The notes under the pieces were generated by a model that did no database searches, was not told where the DNA came from, and saw nothing but the letters and a program-made list of their open reading frames with translations. Source: Firmicutes bacterium AF25-13AC (GTDB lineage Bacteria; Bacillota; Clostridia; Lachnospirales; Lachnospiraceae). Taken from it: DNA of 64,000 nt. Both the position numbers and the translations under genes were made by a program. Of this stretch, positions 25,287 to 35,036 are shown piece after piece. The stretch lies in assembly GCA_003478935.1 (NCBI GenBank), contig QUFP01000012.1:1-64000 (forward strand), read 5' to 3'. Numbering within the stretch: position 1 is the stretch's first letter; each line of letters opens with the position of its first letter.

Positions 25287-26191
25287 TCCGCTGCTTTTTC
25301 TGCAGCCTTATTTTCTCCCTCACCGGTCGTTTCCGGTTTCTTTCGCTCCTGCGTCACACGTGTATACTTCGCCCATACACCCGCATACAAAATATTTCTC
25401 ATAATCTCTGCGTTGTCAATAATGGGAAGTACTTCAAATGCCCGGCAGCAGCAACTCATAATTAACTCAAGGTACTGACGCACCTTTTCTTCAAAGCCTT
25501 CTTGTTTATACAGCTCCTTAAATGGGTTGTAGCTGCCATCCTTACTATCTTTCTCTACATCATCATAGGCATCCATCAGATAAATAAATTTACCCATGTA
25601 GTAGCCCATCTGACGCAGAGTATCCTGCCAGTAATCGTCTTTTGCTGCATAAATCTCTGCCATAGCCTCTCCTGTGAGGTTGGCTGCGGCCTCGATATTT
25701 TTTTCATTGGCGGCCTCACAAACATGAAGCTTTTGTATATAAGAAGCGATTGCCTTGTGCTGGCGCGGATATTTCTTTGCCAGCTTTCTATAATTTTTCT
25801 GCATCAGGTGAACCATATTTAATGAAGCAAAGCTATGCTCATCAAGCCAGTTATCCATATGGTTATGATAAGCAAGCATATAGTTCATATCTGCCGCATA
25901 GCCAAGCGACTCTGTGACTACTGCCGTCTGACTAAGCTGCTTTTTTGATTTCTTCTTTAACAGCGGACGTTTAAAGCCTGGACGACAAACACGCTTTGCC
26001 GGTTCTTCCTTTTCTTCATAAAGGCTTGACAATAGCATGCCCAAAAATGTCATATCATAGTTGAGCATTGTACAGCCTGCCAGTCCATAGCGATCTTTTA
26101 ATACTCTGCAAAGTCCGCAGTAATAAGACTCATACGTCTCAAGCTCGCGAACTTTAAGTTCACCGCGGTTTATTGTAACATATCCAAACAT
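25283..26191 (-). CDS. DUF5685 family protein
   Basis: 302 residues, mostly alpha-helical, no signal peptide. N-terminal [12 protein letters not shown] and [12 protein letters not shown] with paired cysteines, and a late Asp-rich stretch [19 protein letters not shown] are the marks of DUF5685. That stretch is reminiscent of the NILRDVGED-type segment of trans-isoprenyl/phytoene synthases, but the first Asp motif of those enzymes is not clear, so enzyme activity is only a guess. Coupled to the J-domain gene; the zinc-ribbon gene lies 31 bases upstream. Confidence 0.8.
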   Translation of the reverse strand: MFGYVTINRGELKVRELETYESYYCGLCRVLKDRYGLAGCTMLNYDMTFLGMLLSSLYEEKEEPAKRVCRPGFKRPLLKKKSKKQLSQTAVVTESLGYAADMNYMLAYHNHMDNWLDEHSFASLNMVHLMQKNYRKLAKKYPRQHKAIASYIQKLHVCEAANEKNIEAAANLTGEAMAEIYAAKDDYWQDTLRQMGYYMGKFIYLMDAYDDVEKDSKDGSYNPFKELYKQEGFEEKVRQYLELIMSCCCRAFEVLPIIDNAEIMRNILYAGVWAKYTRVTQERKKPETTGEGENKAAEKAAE

Positions 26192-26222
26192 ATTTGTATA
26201 CCCTTGTTTTTATTTCCAGCTT

Positions 26223-26621
26223 TTATGTTCTCTTTACAAACTTCTGTCCGCACTTTGGGCAGGTGATTTCAATCTTGCCTTTTCCCTTTGGAACGCGGAT
26301 CTTTTGACCACAGGACTTATTTGGGCAGATGTAAACACGATGTGTCTTATCTGCACCTGTCGGATGGATTTTTTCTTTGATATTTCTTACCATTTCCTGG
26401 TAACGCGCATTCTCTGCTCTTCTCGCTGGGATATTCTTTGACAGTGCCCGGTAATCAGCATATGCAAATAAGGCAATTCCAATCATTTCAAAGAGAAAAT
26501 TTTGAGTAAACCCTGCAAACAAAATGAAGATAAGCGCTGCAATAAACAAAGTTTGTGACATCTGATCAATGCCATATCTTCCTCTCATAAAATTAATCAA
26601 ATAATTTTTTATACGTTCCAT
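26223..26621 (-). CDS. zinc-ribbon membrane protein
   Basis: 132 residues from ATG at 26621 (a GTG at 26630 is possible; neither has a strong ribosome site). Two adjacent hydrophobic helices at about 22-60, then a basic stretch and a C-terminal zinc ribbon CPNKSCGQ...CPKCGQ with four cysteines. Function unknown. First of the zinc-ribbon, DUF5685, J-domain series. Confidence 0.75.
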   Translation of the reverse strand: MERIKNYLINFMRGRYGIDQMSQTLFIAALIFILFAGFTQNFLFEMIGIALFAYADYRALSKNIPARRAENARYQEMVRNIKEKIHPTGADKTHRVYICPNKSCGQKIRVPKGKGKIEITCPKCGQKFVKRT

Positions 26622-26630
26622 ACATATCAC

Positions 26631-27011
26631 GCAGCTGTTGCTGCCTTCCTTTCTAAATAGTAATTTGCCTGTTGAATAGTATATTCCTGTTTGATGGAAT
26701 TTACAAGAATGCGTTCCTTAAGAATTTGTAAAGTTTTACGAAATTTAGTGTTACCCGGTAGGTTACGAAAGCCCCTCGGTGTAATGGTTTCGTCGCCGGA
26801 CCAAACTCCGCAGGTTCCTTTTATGTTCTTTCTTATTATACATTACTTTGAAAGACCTGCTCCAAGTGTCCGGCTCGTGAAAACCATTCACCTTAGGGCT
26901 TTGCTGTAAATATAATCGCTAATCCAGATTACTATGTCATCCGCTAAGTGCAATGTTGTTACTGTTATAGTTTTGTTATAATCAATTAAACTCTTGGTGG
27001 TATCCATGGAA
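26631..27011. other. intergenic region with R2 hairpin
   Basis: No gene. Holds the R2-A long hairpin (26763-26909). On the minus strand a weak promoter-like pair (ATGACA, 17, GATTAT) lies just before the hairpin, at about 26910-26940, so the hairpin could be the leader of the zinc-ribbon operon or an independent small RNA. Confidence 0.5.
26763..26909. ncRNA. R2 rod-like structured element, copy A
   Basis: About 147 bp folding into one long interrupted hairpin: AGCCC/GGGCT, GGTG-AATGGTTT/AAACCATT-CACC, GCCGGAC/GTCCGGC, GCAGGT/ACCTGC. Copy B has GACGGAC/GTCCGTC at the third stem, a compensatory change. Strand of transcription unknown. The rod shape recalls 6S RNA, but I could not confirm the 6S core. 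Confidence 0.6.
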
Positions 27012-27050
27012 AAAGAAAAGCCCTTGAGTTTTCCCAAGGACTTTTCTTAT
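27012..27050 (-). terminator. terminator of sigE
   Basis: Minus-strand stem AAAAGTCCTTG / CAAGGGCTTTT followed by CTTTTTC, 24 bases past the sigE stop. Confidence 0.8.
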
Positions 27051-27073
27051 CAAACTTTTAACATGCGGTTTGC

Positions 27074-27814
27074 TTAACCGTATCGTACCAAATCTTTTCT
27101 GAGGCGGTTCATGATCTTTTTTTCTAGGCGAGAGATGTAGGACTGGGAGATGCCCATTAAGTCGGCTACTTCTTTTTGTGTCATTTCGCGGTCATCGTCT
27201 GTGTTTATTCCATAGCGAAGCTCTACTATACGGCGCTCGCGTGACGGAAGTTTTGACAATGCGTTTGAGAGCTGTCTGCGCTCTGCTTCTTCTTCCATAT
27301 CACGGTATACCATATCTTCGTCTGTTCCTAAAATATCTGATAATAGAAGTTCGTTGCCGTCCCAGTCAACGTTTAATGGCTCGTCTATTGAGACTTCTGT
27401 TTTCCGCTTGCTGTTTCGTCTAAGGTACATTAATATTTCGTTTTCGATGCAGCGTGACGCATATGTTGCCAGCTTGATCTTTTTTGTCTTGTTGAATGTA
27501 TTGATACCTTTGATTAGACCAATCGTGCCGATTGAAATCAAATCCTCTACACCTACTCCTGTGTTTTCAAATTTCTTTGCGATGTAAACGACAAGACGCA
27601 AATTATGTTCGATCAGCCTGCTTTTTGCCTCTTTTTCCCCGACTGTTCCCATACATGAAATTAGATGTTCTTCTTCTTTTGGTGTTAACGGCCGTGGAAG
27701 CACATCCGTTCCACCTATGTAGTAAATTCTGCCTTTGCCTCCCATGCCTGCTGAAAAATGCTGTAAAAAGGTACGCCATGCCTTTGTCTGTTCTTTTGTC
27801 TGCCACTTTGTCAT
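27074..27814 (-). CDS. sigE: RNA polymerase sporulation sigma factor SigE
   Basis: Mother-cell early sigma factor, 246 residues. The start at 27814 follows AAAGGAGG with 7-base spacing. Residues before about 30 form the pro-region removed by SpoIIGA (seen as the extension before [11 protein letters not shown]; processing inferred from the family). Region 2 [20 protein letters not shown] and [17 protein letters not shown], region 4 [24 protein letters not shown] are clear. It is preceded by spoIIGA with a 168-base gap that carries a Spo0A-box promoter. Confidence 0.95.
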   Translation of the reverse strand: MTKWQTKEQTKAWRTFLQHFSAGMGGKGRIYYIGGTDVLPRPLTPKEEEHLISCMGTVGEKEAKSRLIEHNLRLVVYIAKKFENTGVGVEDLISIGTIGLIKGINTFNKTKKIKLATYASRCIENEILMYLRRNSKRKTEVSIDEPLNVDWDGNELLLSDILGTDEDMVYRDMEEEAERRQLSNALSKLPSRERRIVELRYGINTDDDREMTQKEVADLMGISQSYISRLEKKIMNRLRKDLVRYG

Positions 27815-27883
27815 AGGCTTTCCTCCTTTTTCCAAATAAATCTGGTGCCAAATCTACAGCACCATTTATATAGGAATGAGCCC

Positions 27884-27930
27884 ATCTTACCACAAATGAA
27901 ATGAAAAGGCTGTCGAACTCGCTTGTCGTC
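27884..27930 (-). promoter_or_regulatory. Spo0A-type promoter in front of sigE
   Basis: A perfect Spo0A box TGTCGAA lies at 27911-27917 and a weaker TGTCGTC at 27924-27930. On the minus strand the first reads TTCGACA and stands 21 bases from TAAGAT (27884-27889). The Bacillus spoIIG promoter likewise has an over-long spacer of about 22 bases with a 0A box at -35. Spo0A control is inferred. Confidence 0.55.
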
Positions 27931-27982
27931 TGTAAAATTCGTCCCCTATGTTTTGTTTCCTTTTGCTGTAAGGTCATTTCAT

Positions 27983-28852
27983 TCAATCAAATGTGTCACG
28001 ATGCAGCAGCATTTGACATTCTCCCGCTTTGTCAAACTCCACACTGCCAAGACCAGTAGGCACATGTCTAAGAACCAATACTTTTTCTTTACTATTTTCT
28101 TTTACAAGTTGTTGTTTCTTTTCTGTAATCGCCTTTTCTTTTAAATGAATCTCATCTAAATAGATTCCCGGCATCACAGACGTCTCACTAACTGTCTGAT
28201 AGGGTACTGCAAATCCATCCTCCTTCCACGGATCTTCTCCAATAAGCTCCTTCCATATAGAAGGTGCTAGCACATGAACTGGCTCACTTTTTCTTGTCAT
28301 TAACGTATTTCCACTGTCATAAAGAGCCTTAACACTAAAAGTCTTGTCTTGATAGATAAGCGTAACCTCATAAATCTGTTTTTCCTGTGCTTCTTTCTTT
28401 GTAATATACCTCCACAAAAAAACAACCAAAATACTGCACACTGGCATTAAAATCCATGATGGAATATGTATGCCCGACCACTTTAGTAAAAGCATCAGGC
28501 CACTAATCAATGCTCCTGCTACGTAAAAATATAAAAGAAGCTCAATATTTTTCAGAAGAAATTCGCGCATAAATATTTTTTGCATCACATTTATATTTCT
28601 CCTATATGCAATGAGACACATTAAATAGGGGCAGAGAAGATACGTAATCATTTTTACAATCCACAATGCACATGACGGCAGCACAAAATACAGAGCAGCA
28701 ATTAACGCAGTTACGCTCCACGCCGCCCCCAAAAGAGCCGCTGCTAACACTCGTCCAAAATACAATTGCTTCCTCGCCACAATTCCCACCACACAAAGAA
28801 GGGTCAGATCATATGCTGCATTCATAAAAAAATAAAGGTCTATTGCAATCAT
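27983..28852 (-). CDS. spoIIGA: sporulation sigma-E factor processing peptidase SpoIIGA
   Basis: Membrane aspartic protease that activates pro-SigE at the septum. About 289 residues from ATG at 28852 (matches the usual short start before the first helix; another ATG at 28861). Five hydrophobic helices in residues 1-150, then a cytoplasmic protease domain with the catalytic DSGN in VKALYDSGNTLMTRK. Placed between ftsZ and sigE as usual. The ftsZ terminator ends almost at its start, so how it is transcribed is not obvious. Confidence 0.9.
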   Translation of the reverse strand: MIAIDLYFFMNAAYDLTLLCVVGIVARKQLYFGRVLAAALLGAAWSVTALIAALYFVLPSCALWIVKMITYLLCPYLMCLIAYRRNINVMQKIFMREFLLKNIELLLYFYVAGALISGLMLLLKWSGIHIPSWILMPVCSILVVFLWRYITKKEAQEKQIYEVTLIYQDKTFSVKALYDSGNTLMTRKSEPVHVLAPSIWKELIGEDPWKEDGFAVPYQTVSETSVMPGIYLDEIHLKEKAITEKKQQLVKENSKEKVLVLRHVPTGLGSVEFDKAGECQMLLHRDTFD

Positions 28853-28862
28853 ATTTACCATC

Positions 28863-28902
28863 CAAAAAAGAAAGAGAAGTCACATTTCTGTGCTTCTCTC
28901 TC
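28863..28902 (-). terminator. terminator between ftsZ and spoIIGA
   Basis: Minus-strand stem AGAGAGAAG-CACA-GAAA-TGTG-A-CTTCTCTTT followed by CTTTTTT. The T-run abuts the spoIIGA start. Confidence 0.82.
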
Positions 28903-28921
28903 GTATAATTTTATTTATACA

Positions 28922-30067
28922 TTAGTTTCTCTTTAAGAATGTCGGAATGCTGATATCCTTTACTTCCTTCTGTGGCTTCGGAATAGTAAATCCAGACTCC
29001 TCAAACTTTGGCTCTTTTGCAGAAAACTCCTTGGAAGCTGGTGCACGATATGCAAAATCAGCTGCCTTTGCGCCAGATGCCTTCTTTGATGACTGAGCCT
29101 GTACACCTTCCAGGTTCTTATCCTCTACACCAGTAGCGATAACGGTGATGGTAACCTCATCGGTTGCATTCTCATCGTATGTAGCACCGAAGATAATGTT
29201 TGCATCCTCACCTGCCAGCTCCTGAACATAGCTTGCTGCCTCATGAACCTCTGGAAGACTTACATCACCAGCGATATTGATCAATACGTTTGTAGCGCCC
29301 TCGATAGTTGTCTCAAGCAGCGGACTGGAAACAGCGATCTTCATTGCATCAATTGCCTTGTCGTCTCCTGTTGCATTTCCGATACCGATGTGTGCAATAC
29401 CCTTGTCCTTCATTACAGTCTGAACGTCTGCAAAGTCAAGGTTAATCAGTCCTGGGATATTGATCAGGTCGGTAATACCCTGTACTGCCTGCTGTAATAC
29501 TTCATCTGCCTTCTTTAACGCCTCTGGCATTGTGGTGCGTCTGTCAACGAGCTGAAGAAGCTTGTCATTTGGAATCACAATCAGAGTATCTACAGATTCC
29601 TTAAGTCTCTCAATACCACTCTGTGCGTTATTCATACGAGTTCTTCCCTCGAAGGAGAATGGCTTTGTTACAACACCTACGGTAAGGATTCCCATCTCCT
29701 TTGCCAGACCGGCAATGATCGGAGCTGCACCAGTACCAGTACCGCCACCCATACCACAGGTAACAAATACCATGTCGGCACCCTTAATGGCTTCCTTCAA
29801 ATCATCAAGGTTCTCCTCAGCTGCCTTCTCGCCTACTTCTGGCTTTGCACCTGCACCAAGACCCTTTGTCAGCTTCTCACCGATCTGAATCGCGGTTGGA
29901 GCCTTGCAGAACTGTAAGGCCTGTCTGTCTGTATTAACGCCGACAAACTCAACACCTACGATATCCTCATCTACCATGCGGTTTACAGCATTGTTTCCTG
30001 CTCCGCCGACACCTACCACAACAATCTTTGCCGAACCTTCTGATTCGTTTATTTTAATCTCTAACAA
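28922..30067 (-). CDS. ftsZ: cell division protein FtsZ
   Basis: Tubulin-like GTPase forming the division ring, 381 residues. GTP-binding motif GGGTGTG at 107-113, N-terminal [14 protein letters not shown]7-loop region NLDFADV, and the conserved C-terminal peptide [11 protein letters not shown] that binds FtsA/SepF partners. Starts with TTG at 30067 behind AAGGAGG with 9-base spacing; no ATG fits. Own promoter at 30101-30129 and terminator after it. Confidence 0.97.
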   Translation of the reverse strand: MLEIKINESEGSAKIVVVGVGGAGNNAVNRMVDEDIVGVEFVGVNTDRQALQFCKAPTAIQIGEKLTKGLGAGAKPEVGEKAAEENLDDLKEAIKGADMVFVTCGMGGGTGTGAAPIIAGLAKEMGILTVGVVTKPFSFEGRTRMNNAQSGIERLKESVDTLIVIPNDKLLQLVDRRTTMPEALKKADEVLQQAVQGITDLINIPGLINLDFADVQTVMKDKGIAHIGIGNATGDDKAIDAMKIAVSSPLLETTIEGATNVLINIAGDVSLPEVHEAASYVQELAGEDANIIFGATYDENATDEVTITVIATGVEDKNLEGVQAQSSKKASGAKAADFAYRAPASKEFSAKEPKFEESGFTIPKPQKEVKDISIPTFLKRN

Positions 30068-30100
30068 AGTTATATTCCTCCTTACACTTTCTACCTTAAT

Positions 30101-30129
30101 ACTATATTATTATTCTGCAAAATAATCAA
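30101..30129 (-). promoter_or_regulatory. promoter of ftsZ
   Basis: Minus strand TTGATT, 17-base spacer, TATAGT; about 34 bases before the TTG start. A-T-rich surroundings make it less certain. Confidence 0.6.
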
Positions 30130-30212
30130 CCCGAAATTTGGCTTTCTTCAAAAATTTTTCTTAAATTTCTGTGACGTTTTCTGTGCCAATCCTTTTTTTG
30201 ACTGTTTCTTTG

Positions 30213-30962
30213 CTATTCTCTGTCAAATATATAGGAGCTTGTACTTCCATCACCACAGTTTTCCAGATGAAGCGTTCCCTTTAGCCCGCTTAATTCTCCG
30301 CTGTCCAAGATTGCACAGAGCTCTGCGATCTTGTCCGTCATATTATCGCGGCTTCCAAGACTTACCTTTACATCACCAAGCGCAATCACTGCCTGCATCT
30401 TTTCATCATAGGAAATTGAATCTGCCGCAATCTCATTGTCATCAAGAAGCTGCGTCAGCTGCAAAATATCCTCTGCCAGACTGCTCTTTACGCCTCCAAG
30501 CTGTTCGTACAGCGAAACATTTGTAAAGTTGCTTCCGTCTACAACAGGAACCGTACTTGAAATGTCAATATTTTTTGCCATTACATATCCATACCTGTCA
30601 AAATAATATCGATTGTGTTCCCAGCTTACAGCTCCGATGATTGGATTTTCTGTGACAATCACCTTTACTGACAAATCTGGAGAAAACTCCATACGATAAG
30701 ACGCCACGCCATTTAACTGCTTTTGTGAGTGGGTCAGCTTTCTAAAAAACTGATAGAAAAAGCGCTGGTCCATAGGCGTGGAAAAAAGCTCATTCTCAAT
30801 CTCTTCTTCCTGTCCATACTGACTTCCCGTGATCTGGCAGTCTGCAACATAGGCAGTAAAAAAAGCGGTAACGGCGATAGCCAGAACCCCAACTATCGCC
30901 AGGATGCCTGTCAATATTCTCTTTTTTCTTTTTTTGTGTCTGGCTAACTTTTCATCCAACAT
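30213..30962 (-). CDS. ftsQ: cell division protein FtsQ/DivIB
   Basis: Bitopic divisome protein, 249 residues. Basic cytoplasmic start (ARHKKRKKR), one membrane helix at about 17-38, then an extracellular part with the POTRA-like start CQITGSQYGQEEEIENELF and the beta domain (VIVTENPIIGAVSWEHNRYYFDRYG region). It links early and late division proteins. It follows murA by 66 bases, and position in the dcw cluster supports the call. Ribosome site weak. Confidence 0.87.
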   Translation of the reverse strand: MLDEKLARHKKRKKRILTGILAIVGVLAIAVTAFFTAYVADCQITGSQYGQEEEIENELFSTPMDQRFFYQFFRKLTHSQKQLNGVASYRMEFSPDLSVKVIVTENPIIGAVSWEHNRYYFDRYGYVMAKNIDISSTVPVVDGSNFTNVSLYEQLGGVKSSLAEDILQLTQLLDDNEIAADSISYDEKMQAVIALGDVKVSLGSRDNMTDKIAELCAILDSGELSGLKGTLHLENCGDGSTSSYIFDRE

Positions 30963-31028
30963 ATACTCTGACTAATTCCCTATTGTGCACTGTATGTTAC
31001 AGTTCCACCTTCCTTTCAGCAAATAAGC

Positions 31029-32282
31029 TCACTCCCGCAAAGCTGCCTGTGCGCCAAGCATAAAAAGCATGCCTGCAAGATCTTCATATCCTCTGGCGAT
31101 GTGATCATAGCCAAAAATAGTTGTCACACCGTCTGCTCCAAGCCCTGCAATCGTCAATGCGGCGCCGCCTCTTAAATCAGGAGCTTCCACCTTTGTTCCA
31201 ATTAAATGGCTGCCCCAAATTATGGCCTGGTTATTTTCTATTATAATCGTTGCGCCCATTTTTTGCAACTGGTAAGCCGTACGAAATCTTCCTTCAAATA
31301 TTCCCTCCTCCACAACAGATTGACCATCTGCAAATGACATTACTGCCATTATCAATGACTGCACATCTGTCGGAAAACCTGGATACGGACTAGTCTTTAA
31401 ATAAGGAATTGCCATCAGCTTATCCATTCTGGCTGCAGTGAGTGTATCTTTATCTGACCAAATCTTACAGCCCATTTTTTCAAACGGTTCTATAACTCCA
31501 TTTAGATGAGAAGCGTCTACTCCTGTCAGTGTAATTTCTCCTGAACAAACAGCCACTGCACTAAGGCAGGTTGCAGCCACAATACGATCCGCGCCAACTT
31601 CACACGTACTCTCAAAAAATTCCTTCACACCCTCTATTACGATGCGTCCTGTCTGATCTCCTGTGATTTTTGCACCCATACCACGAAGCATACGGCAAAG
31701 CTCTGCAATCTCTGGCTCTCTTGCCGCATTATCAATAACTGTCATGCCGTTTGCTGTAACTGCCGCAAGAATTGCCTGCTCTGTCGCGCCCACTGATGGA
31801 AATTTCAAGAAAAGATGAGCACCGCAAAAATAATCGGCCTGTGCAAAGATGTGTTCCTCCCATTCATAATGAAGCTTGACGCCAAGCGCCTGAAGGACAT
31901 ACAGGTGAATATCAATTGGGCGCCGCCCGATGGAACAGCCTCCCGGTTCTACAACTGCTGCTTTTTTCATTCGATAAAGAATTGGAGCAAGCAAAATAAC
32001 AGAGGAACGCATCTGTCCGATCAATTCCTCTGGAATCACCCAGTTGTTGACATTGCCTGCATCTATTGTCAATGCTTCGCCTTCCCAGCAGCTGCAGCAG
32101 CCAAGAAGATGAAGAATCTCAAGCATTACATTAACATCCTTTATTTTCGGTACACGGTGCAGGGTCGTCTTTCCTGGAACCAAAAGTGTGGCTGCCAGCA
32201 TTGGAAGGACTGCATTTTTTGACCCCTGCACACGATAAGTGCCCGAAAGCGGACCTGTCTGCCTAATTTCCAGATATGCCAC
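31029..32282 (-). CDS. murA: UDP-N-acetylglucosamine 1-carboxyvinyltransferase
   Basis: First committed step of peptidoglycan synthesis: adds enolpyruvate to UDP-GlcNAc. 417 residues. K22/N23 region QGSKNAVLPML, catalytic Cys116 in EPGGCSIGRRPID (the fosfomycin target), and GADRIVAAT later. GTG start at 32282 behind AAGGAGG. It stands between ftsW and ftsQ, where murG is usually found. Confidence 0.95.
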   Translation of the reverse strand: MAYLEIRQTGPLSGTYRVQGSKNAVLPMLAATLLVPGKTTLHRVPKIKDVNVMLEILHLLGCCSCWEGEALTIDAGNVNNWVIPEELIGQMRSSVILLAPILYRMKKAAVVEPGGCSIGRRPIDIHLYVLQALGVKLHYEWEEHIFAQADYFCGAHLFLKFPSVGATEQAILAAVTANGMTVIDNAAREPEIAELCRMLRGMGAKITGDQTGRIVIEGVKEFFESTCEVGADRIVAATCLSAVAVCSGEITLTGVDASHLNGVIEPFEKMGCKIWSDKDTLTAARMDKLMAIPYLKTSPYPGFPTDVQSLIMAVMSFADGQSVVEEGIFEGRFRTAYQLQKMGATIIIENNQAIIWGSHLIGTKVEAPDLRGGAALTIAGLGADGVTTIFGYDHIARGYEDLAGMLFMLGAQAALRE

Positions 32283-32339
32283 TGATTCCCTCCTTCTAAG
32301 AAGACATTGCCTTCTTATAGTATCATATGTTCTTCATTT

Positions 32340-33482
32340 TTATTGTGCCTCTTTTGACTCAGATGATACGCGAAAAACAATGCCCATTTCTGTCAGCAAA
32401 AATAAAATAGAAGAACCGCCATAGCTGATAAATGGCAGACTGATTCCTGTATTGGGGATAGTATTTGTGACAACGGCAATATTTAACAACACCTGAATAC
32501 CAATGTGTCCCATAATGCCGCTGACAAGAAACATACCTTCATCATCTGGTGCATTCTGCGCAATCTCCATCATTCGCCACAATAATAAAAGGAAAAGAAA
32601 TATTATTAAAACTGCACCAAACAGACCAAGTTCTTCACATATAATAGAAAAAATCATATCATTTTGTGATTCTGGCAAAAATCCAAGCTTTTGCAGACTA
32701 TTTCCAAGTCCTGTTCCAAAAAGTCCGCCGGCGCCAATCGCATACAGCCCCTGTAAAACCTGAAAACCATTGCTTAGAGGAAATTCTTCCGGATCAATCC
32801 AGGCATAAATGCGGTTCATCTGATATTCGTCAAGAATGGCTGTAAGAAGTCCTGATTGAAAAGCAAACACACATGTAAAAATGGCAGCCGCTGTGCTTAT
32901 CAAAAAAAATGGTCTGTGTTCGGACGCTACATAAGTCATCACAAAGGCGATTCCGGCAATAATTAACCCAGAGCTAAGGTTTGCCGACACAACCGGCAAA
33001 AAAATAGGAAGCGTGATTCCAACAGCCTTGATAATAAGACTCCAGCTTGCTGATTTTCGATAGCTTTTATGAAAAAATGAGCTCAGCATGAAAATCAGCA
33101 TAAGCTTTGCAAACTCTGCCGGCTGAAAGGAGATCGGTCCTACTGCAAACCAGCGTTTTTGACCGTTTACTTCTTTTCCAAAAAACAGTACCAGAATGCC
33201 AAGTGCAATGCTTAATAAAAATCCCGGCAGCGCCAGCTTTAACAGCTTGTGATAATCTGTCTTTGACATAAAAAGCATTGAAACGAAAGCCGCAGCCAAA
33301 AAAATCACCTGCCTTGTGATCGTATAAAAAGGCTGGCCTGGATGTTCTTTTGCATCGGTGTATCTCGTTGCGCTGTATAAAATAATCAGGCCGCATGATA
33401 ATAAAATTATCAGTATAACAAGCAGGCAGAGATCAAAATGACCTCTGCCCTTTTTCGGATGTACAGAATGCAGTTTTGTCAT
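32340..33482 (-). CDS. ftsW: FtsW/SpoVE-type SEDS peptidoglycan polymerase
   Basis: Integral membrane glycosyltransferase, 380 residues, about ten helices. Family stretches: GKEVNGQKRWFAVGPISFQPAE (with the KRW and PAE-x-K region), FLPESQNDMIFSIICEELG and the C-terminal GISLPFISYGGSS. It polymerises lipid II with a class B PBP partner. AAAGGAG before the ATG. FtsW and SpoVE cannot be told apart by sequence here; position in the dcw cluster favours FtsW. Confidence 0.92.
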   Translation of the reverse strand: MTKLHSVHPKKGRGHFDLCLLVILIILLSCGLIILYSATRYTDAKEHPGQPFYTITRQVIFLAAAFVSMLFMSKTDYHKLLKLALPGFLLSIALGILVLFFGKEVNGQKRWFAVGPISFQPAEFAKLMLIFMLSSFFHKSYRKSASWSLIIKAVGITLPIFLPVVSANLSSGLIIAGIAFVMTYVASEHRPFFLISTAAAIFTCVFAFQSGLLTAILDEYQMNRIYAWIDPEEFPLSNGFQVLQGLYAIGAGGLFGTGLGNSLQKLGFLPESQNDMIFSIICEELGLFGAVLIIFLFLLLLWRMMEIAQNAPDDEGMFLVSGIMGHIGIQVLLNIAVVTNTIPNTGISLPFISYGGSSILFLLTEMGIVFRVSSESKEAQ

Positions 33483-33541
33483 TCTACACTCCTTTATTTT
33501 CCTGCTATTTTACTTTTTTGTTCTTAGCAATCGTCTTATTC

Positions 33542-34909
33542 TTAATCTGGAAGTTTTCTGACAAGCTCCTTGAAAATGCGTCCTCTTTGCTCATAATTGT
33601 CAAACATGCCCCAGCTTGCACATGCCGGTGATAACAATACAGCCTCACCAGGCTTTGCATGTGATGCACATTTTTCAACAGCTTCTTCCATTGATGTGGC
33701 AAACTCATAATTAGTAAAGCCATGCTTTTCACAGCAATCGGCAATTGCCTTAGATGTCTGTCCAATCAACACAAGATATTTGATTGTGCTGCCAAATGCT
33801 TCAATCCATTCATCATAAGTTGAGCCTTTATCGTAGCCGCCGCCAATTAAGCATGTCGGCGTTGTCATTGCACGAATACCCTGAATTGCAGCATCCGGAT
33901 TTGTTCCCTTTGAATCATTGTAATAGCGAACCTGCTTTTTTGTTGCTGTATACTCGATTCTATGCTCCACTGCCTTAAAATTATAAGCTGTCTGGCGAAT
34001 TGTTTCCATTGGAACACCCATTGCTGTGCCGATTGCAGCAGCTGCCATGATGTTTTCATAATTGCACTGACCAACAAGGTTAAATTGATCTGTTGTGCCA
34101 ATAACCTCTTCTTTTCCATCATGACGATATACTAAACGGCTGCCATCCATGCAAAAGCCTTCATCTAAGCTGTGACGGCTTGAGAAAAATATAACTGTTG
34201 CCGGGCATGACTGTGCGAAAGAGCGCAGCACTTCGTCATCATAATTTAACACGCAAAAATCATCCTTTGTCTGATTCTTTGTGATGGATTCCTTGACTGC
34301 AATGTAGCACTCCATAGTTTTATGGCGATTTAAATGGTCTGGCGTGATATTTAAAATTGCACTCACATGCGGACGAAATGTCAGTGCAGTCTCTAACTGG
34401 AAGCTGCTGATTTCTGCTACTGTCACACTGTCTTCTTTTGTCTCAAGTGCCTTACCTGTATAGGCAGTTCCGATATTTCCGACAACAAACGTCTTGTCTT
34501 TGCCAAAATGTGCTGCCATGATCTCACCTGTCAGCGCTGTCGTCGTTGTCTTTCCATTTGTTCCGGTGATACCAATAACCTGACCCTTTGCATAATGGTA
34601 TGCAAGCTCGATCTCACTCCAAATCGGCACACCATTTTTCTTTAACTCCTCTACAAAAGCAAGATCCGTTGGAATACCAGGACTGATAACACAATACTCA
34701 GACTGATCTATAACATCCTGCGAGAGCGTACCAAGCACAATGGAAAGTGTCTCATCTGATGAGTTATCTGCTACCTGTGCACGGATTTCCTCCTTATTCT
34801 TTTTATCATTTCCATCATACAAAATAACAGACTTTCCGGCAGCAAGCAGCATACGTGCTGCACCGATACCGCTGATTCCGCATCCTGCAACTAATACCTT
34901 ATTTTTCAT
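33542..34909 (-). CDS. murD: UDP-N-acetylmuramoylalanine--D-glutamate ligase
   Basis: Adds D-Glu to UDP-MurNAc-L-Ala in the cytoplasm, 455 residues. The start at 34909 follows AAAGGTG with 8-base spacing; the first residues KNKVLVAGCGISGIGAARML form the N-terminal Rossmann fold. ATP-binding GITGTNGKTTTTAL is at about 112-125, and PDHLNRH and YNDSKGTNPDA are family motifs. Lies between the SpoVD-like gene and ftsW without the usual neighbour mraY. Confidence 0.95.
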   Translation of the reverse strand: MKNKVLVAGCGISGIGAARMLLAAGKSVILYDGNDKKNKEEIRAQVADNSSDETLSIVLGTLSQDVIDQSEYCVISPGIPTDLAFVEELKKNGVPIWSEIELAYHYAKGQVIGITGTNGKTTTTALTGEIMAAHFGKDKTFVVGNIGTAYTGKALETKEDSVTVAEISSFQLETALTFRPHVSAILNITPDHLNRHKTMECYIAVKESITKNQTKDDFCVLNYDDEVLRSFAQSCPATVIFFSSRHSLDEGFCMDGSRLVYRHDGKEEVIGTTDQFNLVGQCNYENIMAAAAIGTAMGVPMETIRQTAYNFKAVEHRIEYTATKKQVRYYNDSKGTNPDAAIQGIRAMTTPTCLIGGGYDKGSTYDEWIEAFGSTIKYLVLIGQTSKAIADCCEKHGFTNYEFATSMEEAVEKCASHAKPGEAVLLSPACASWGMFDNYEQRGRIFKELVRKLPD

Positions 34910-35036
34910 AATGTTTTCACCTTTCTGTCCCACAGTGCCTAGCGGTAAGATGAATTGCCTTTCAGACAGCAATCGTAGAACCGCTTTTCGTAAATTGCTT
35001 CACCATAGGAAATCTTTACTCACGGTGAGTATATCA

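Noticed and set aside
26763..26909. 6S RNA identity for the R2 elements
   Set aside because: The overall rod fits, but I could not verify the conserved central bubble, and there are at least two copies plus a half copy; kept as unclassified.
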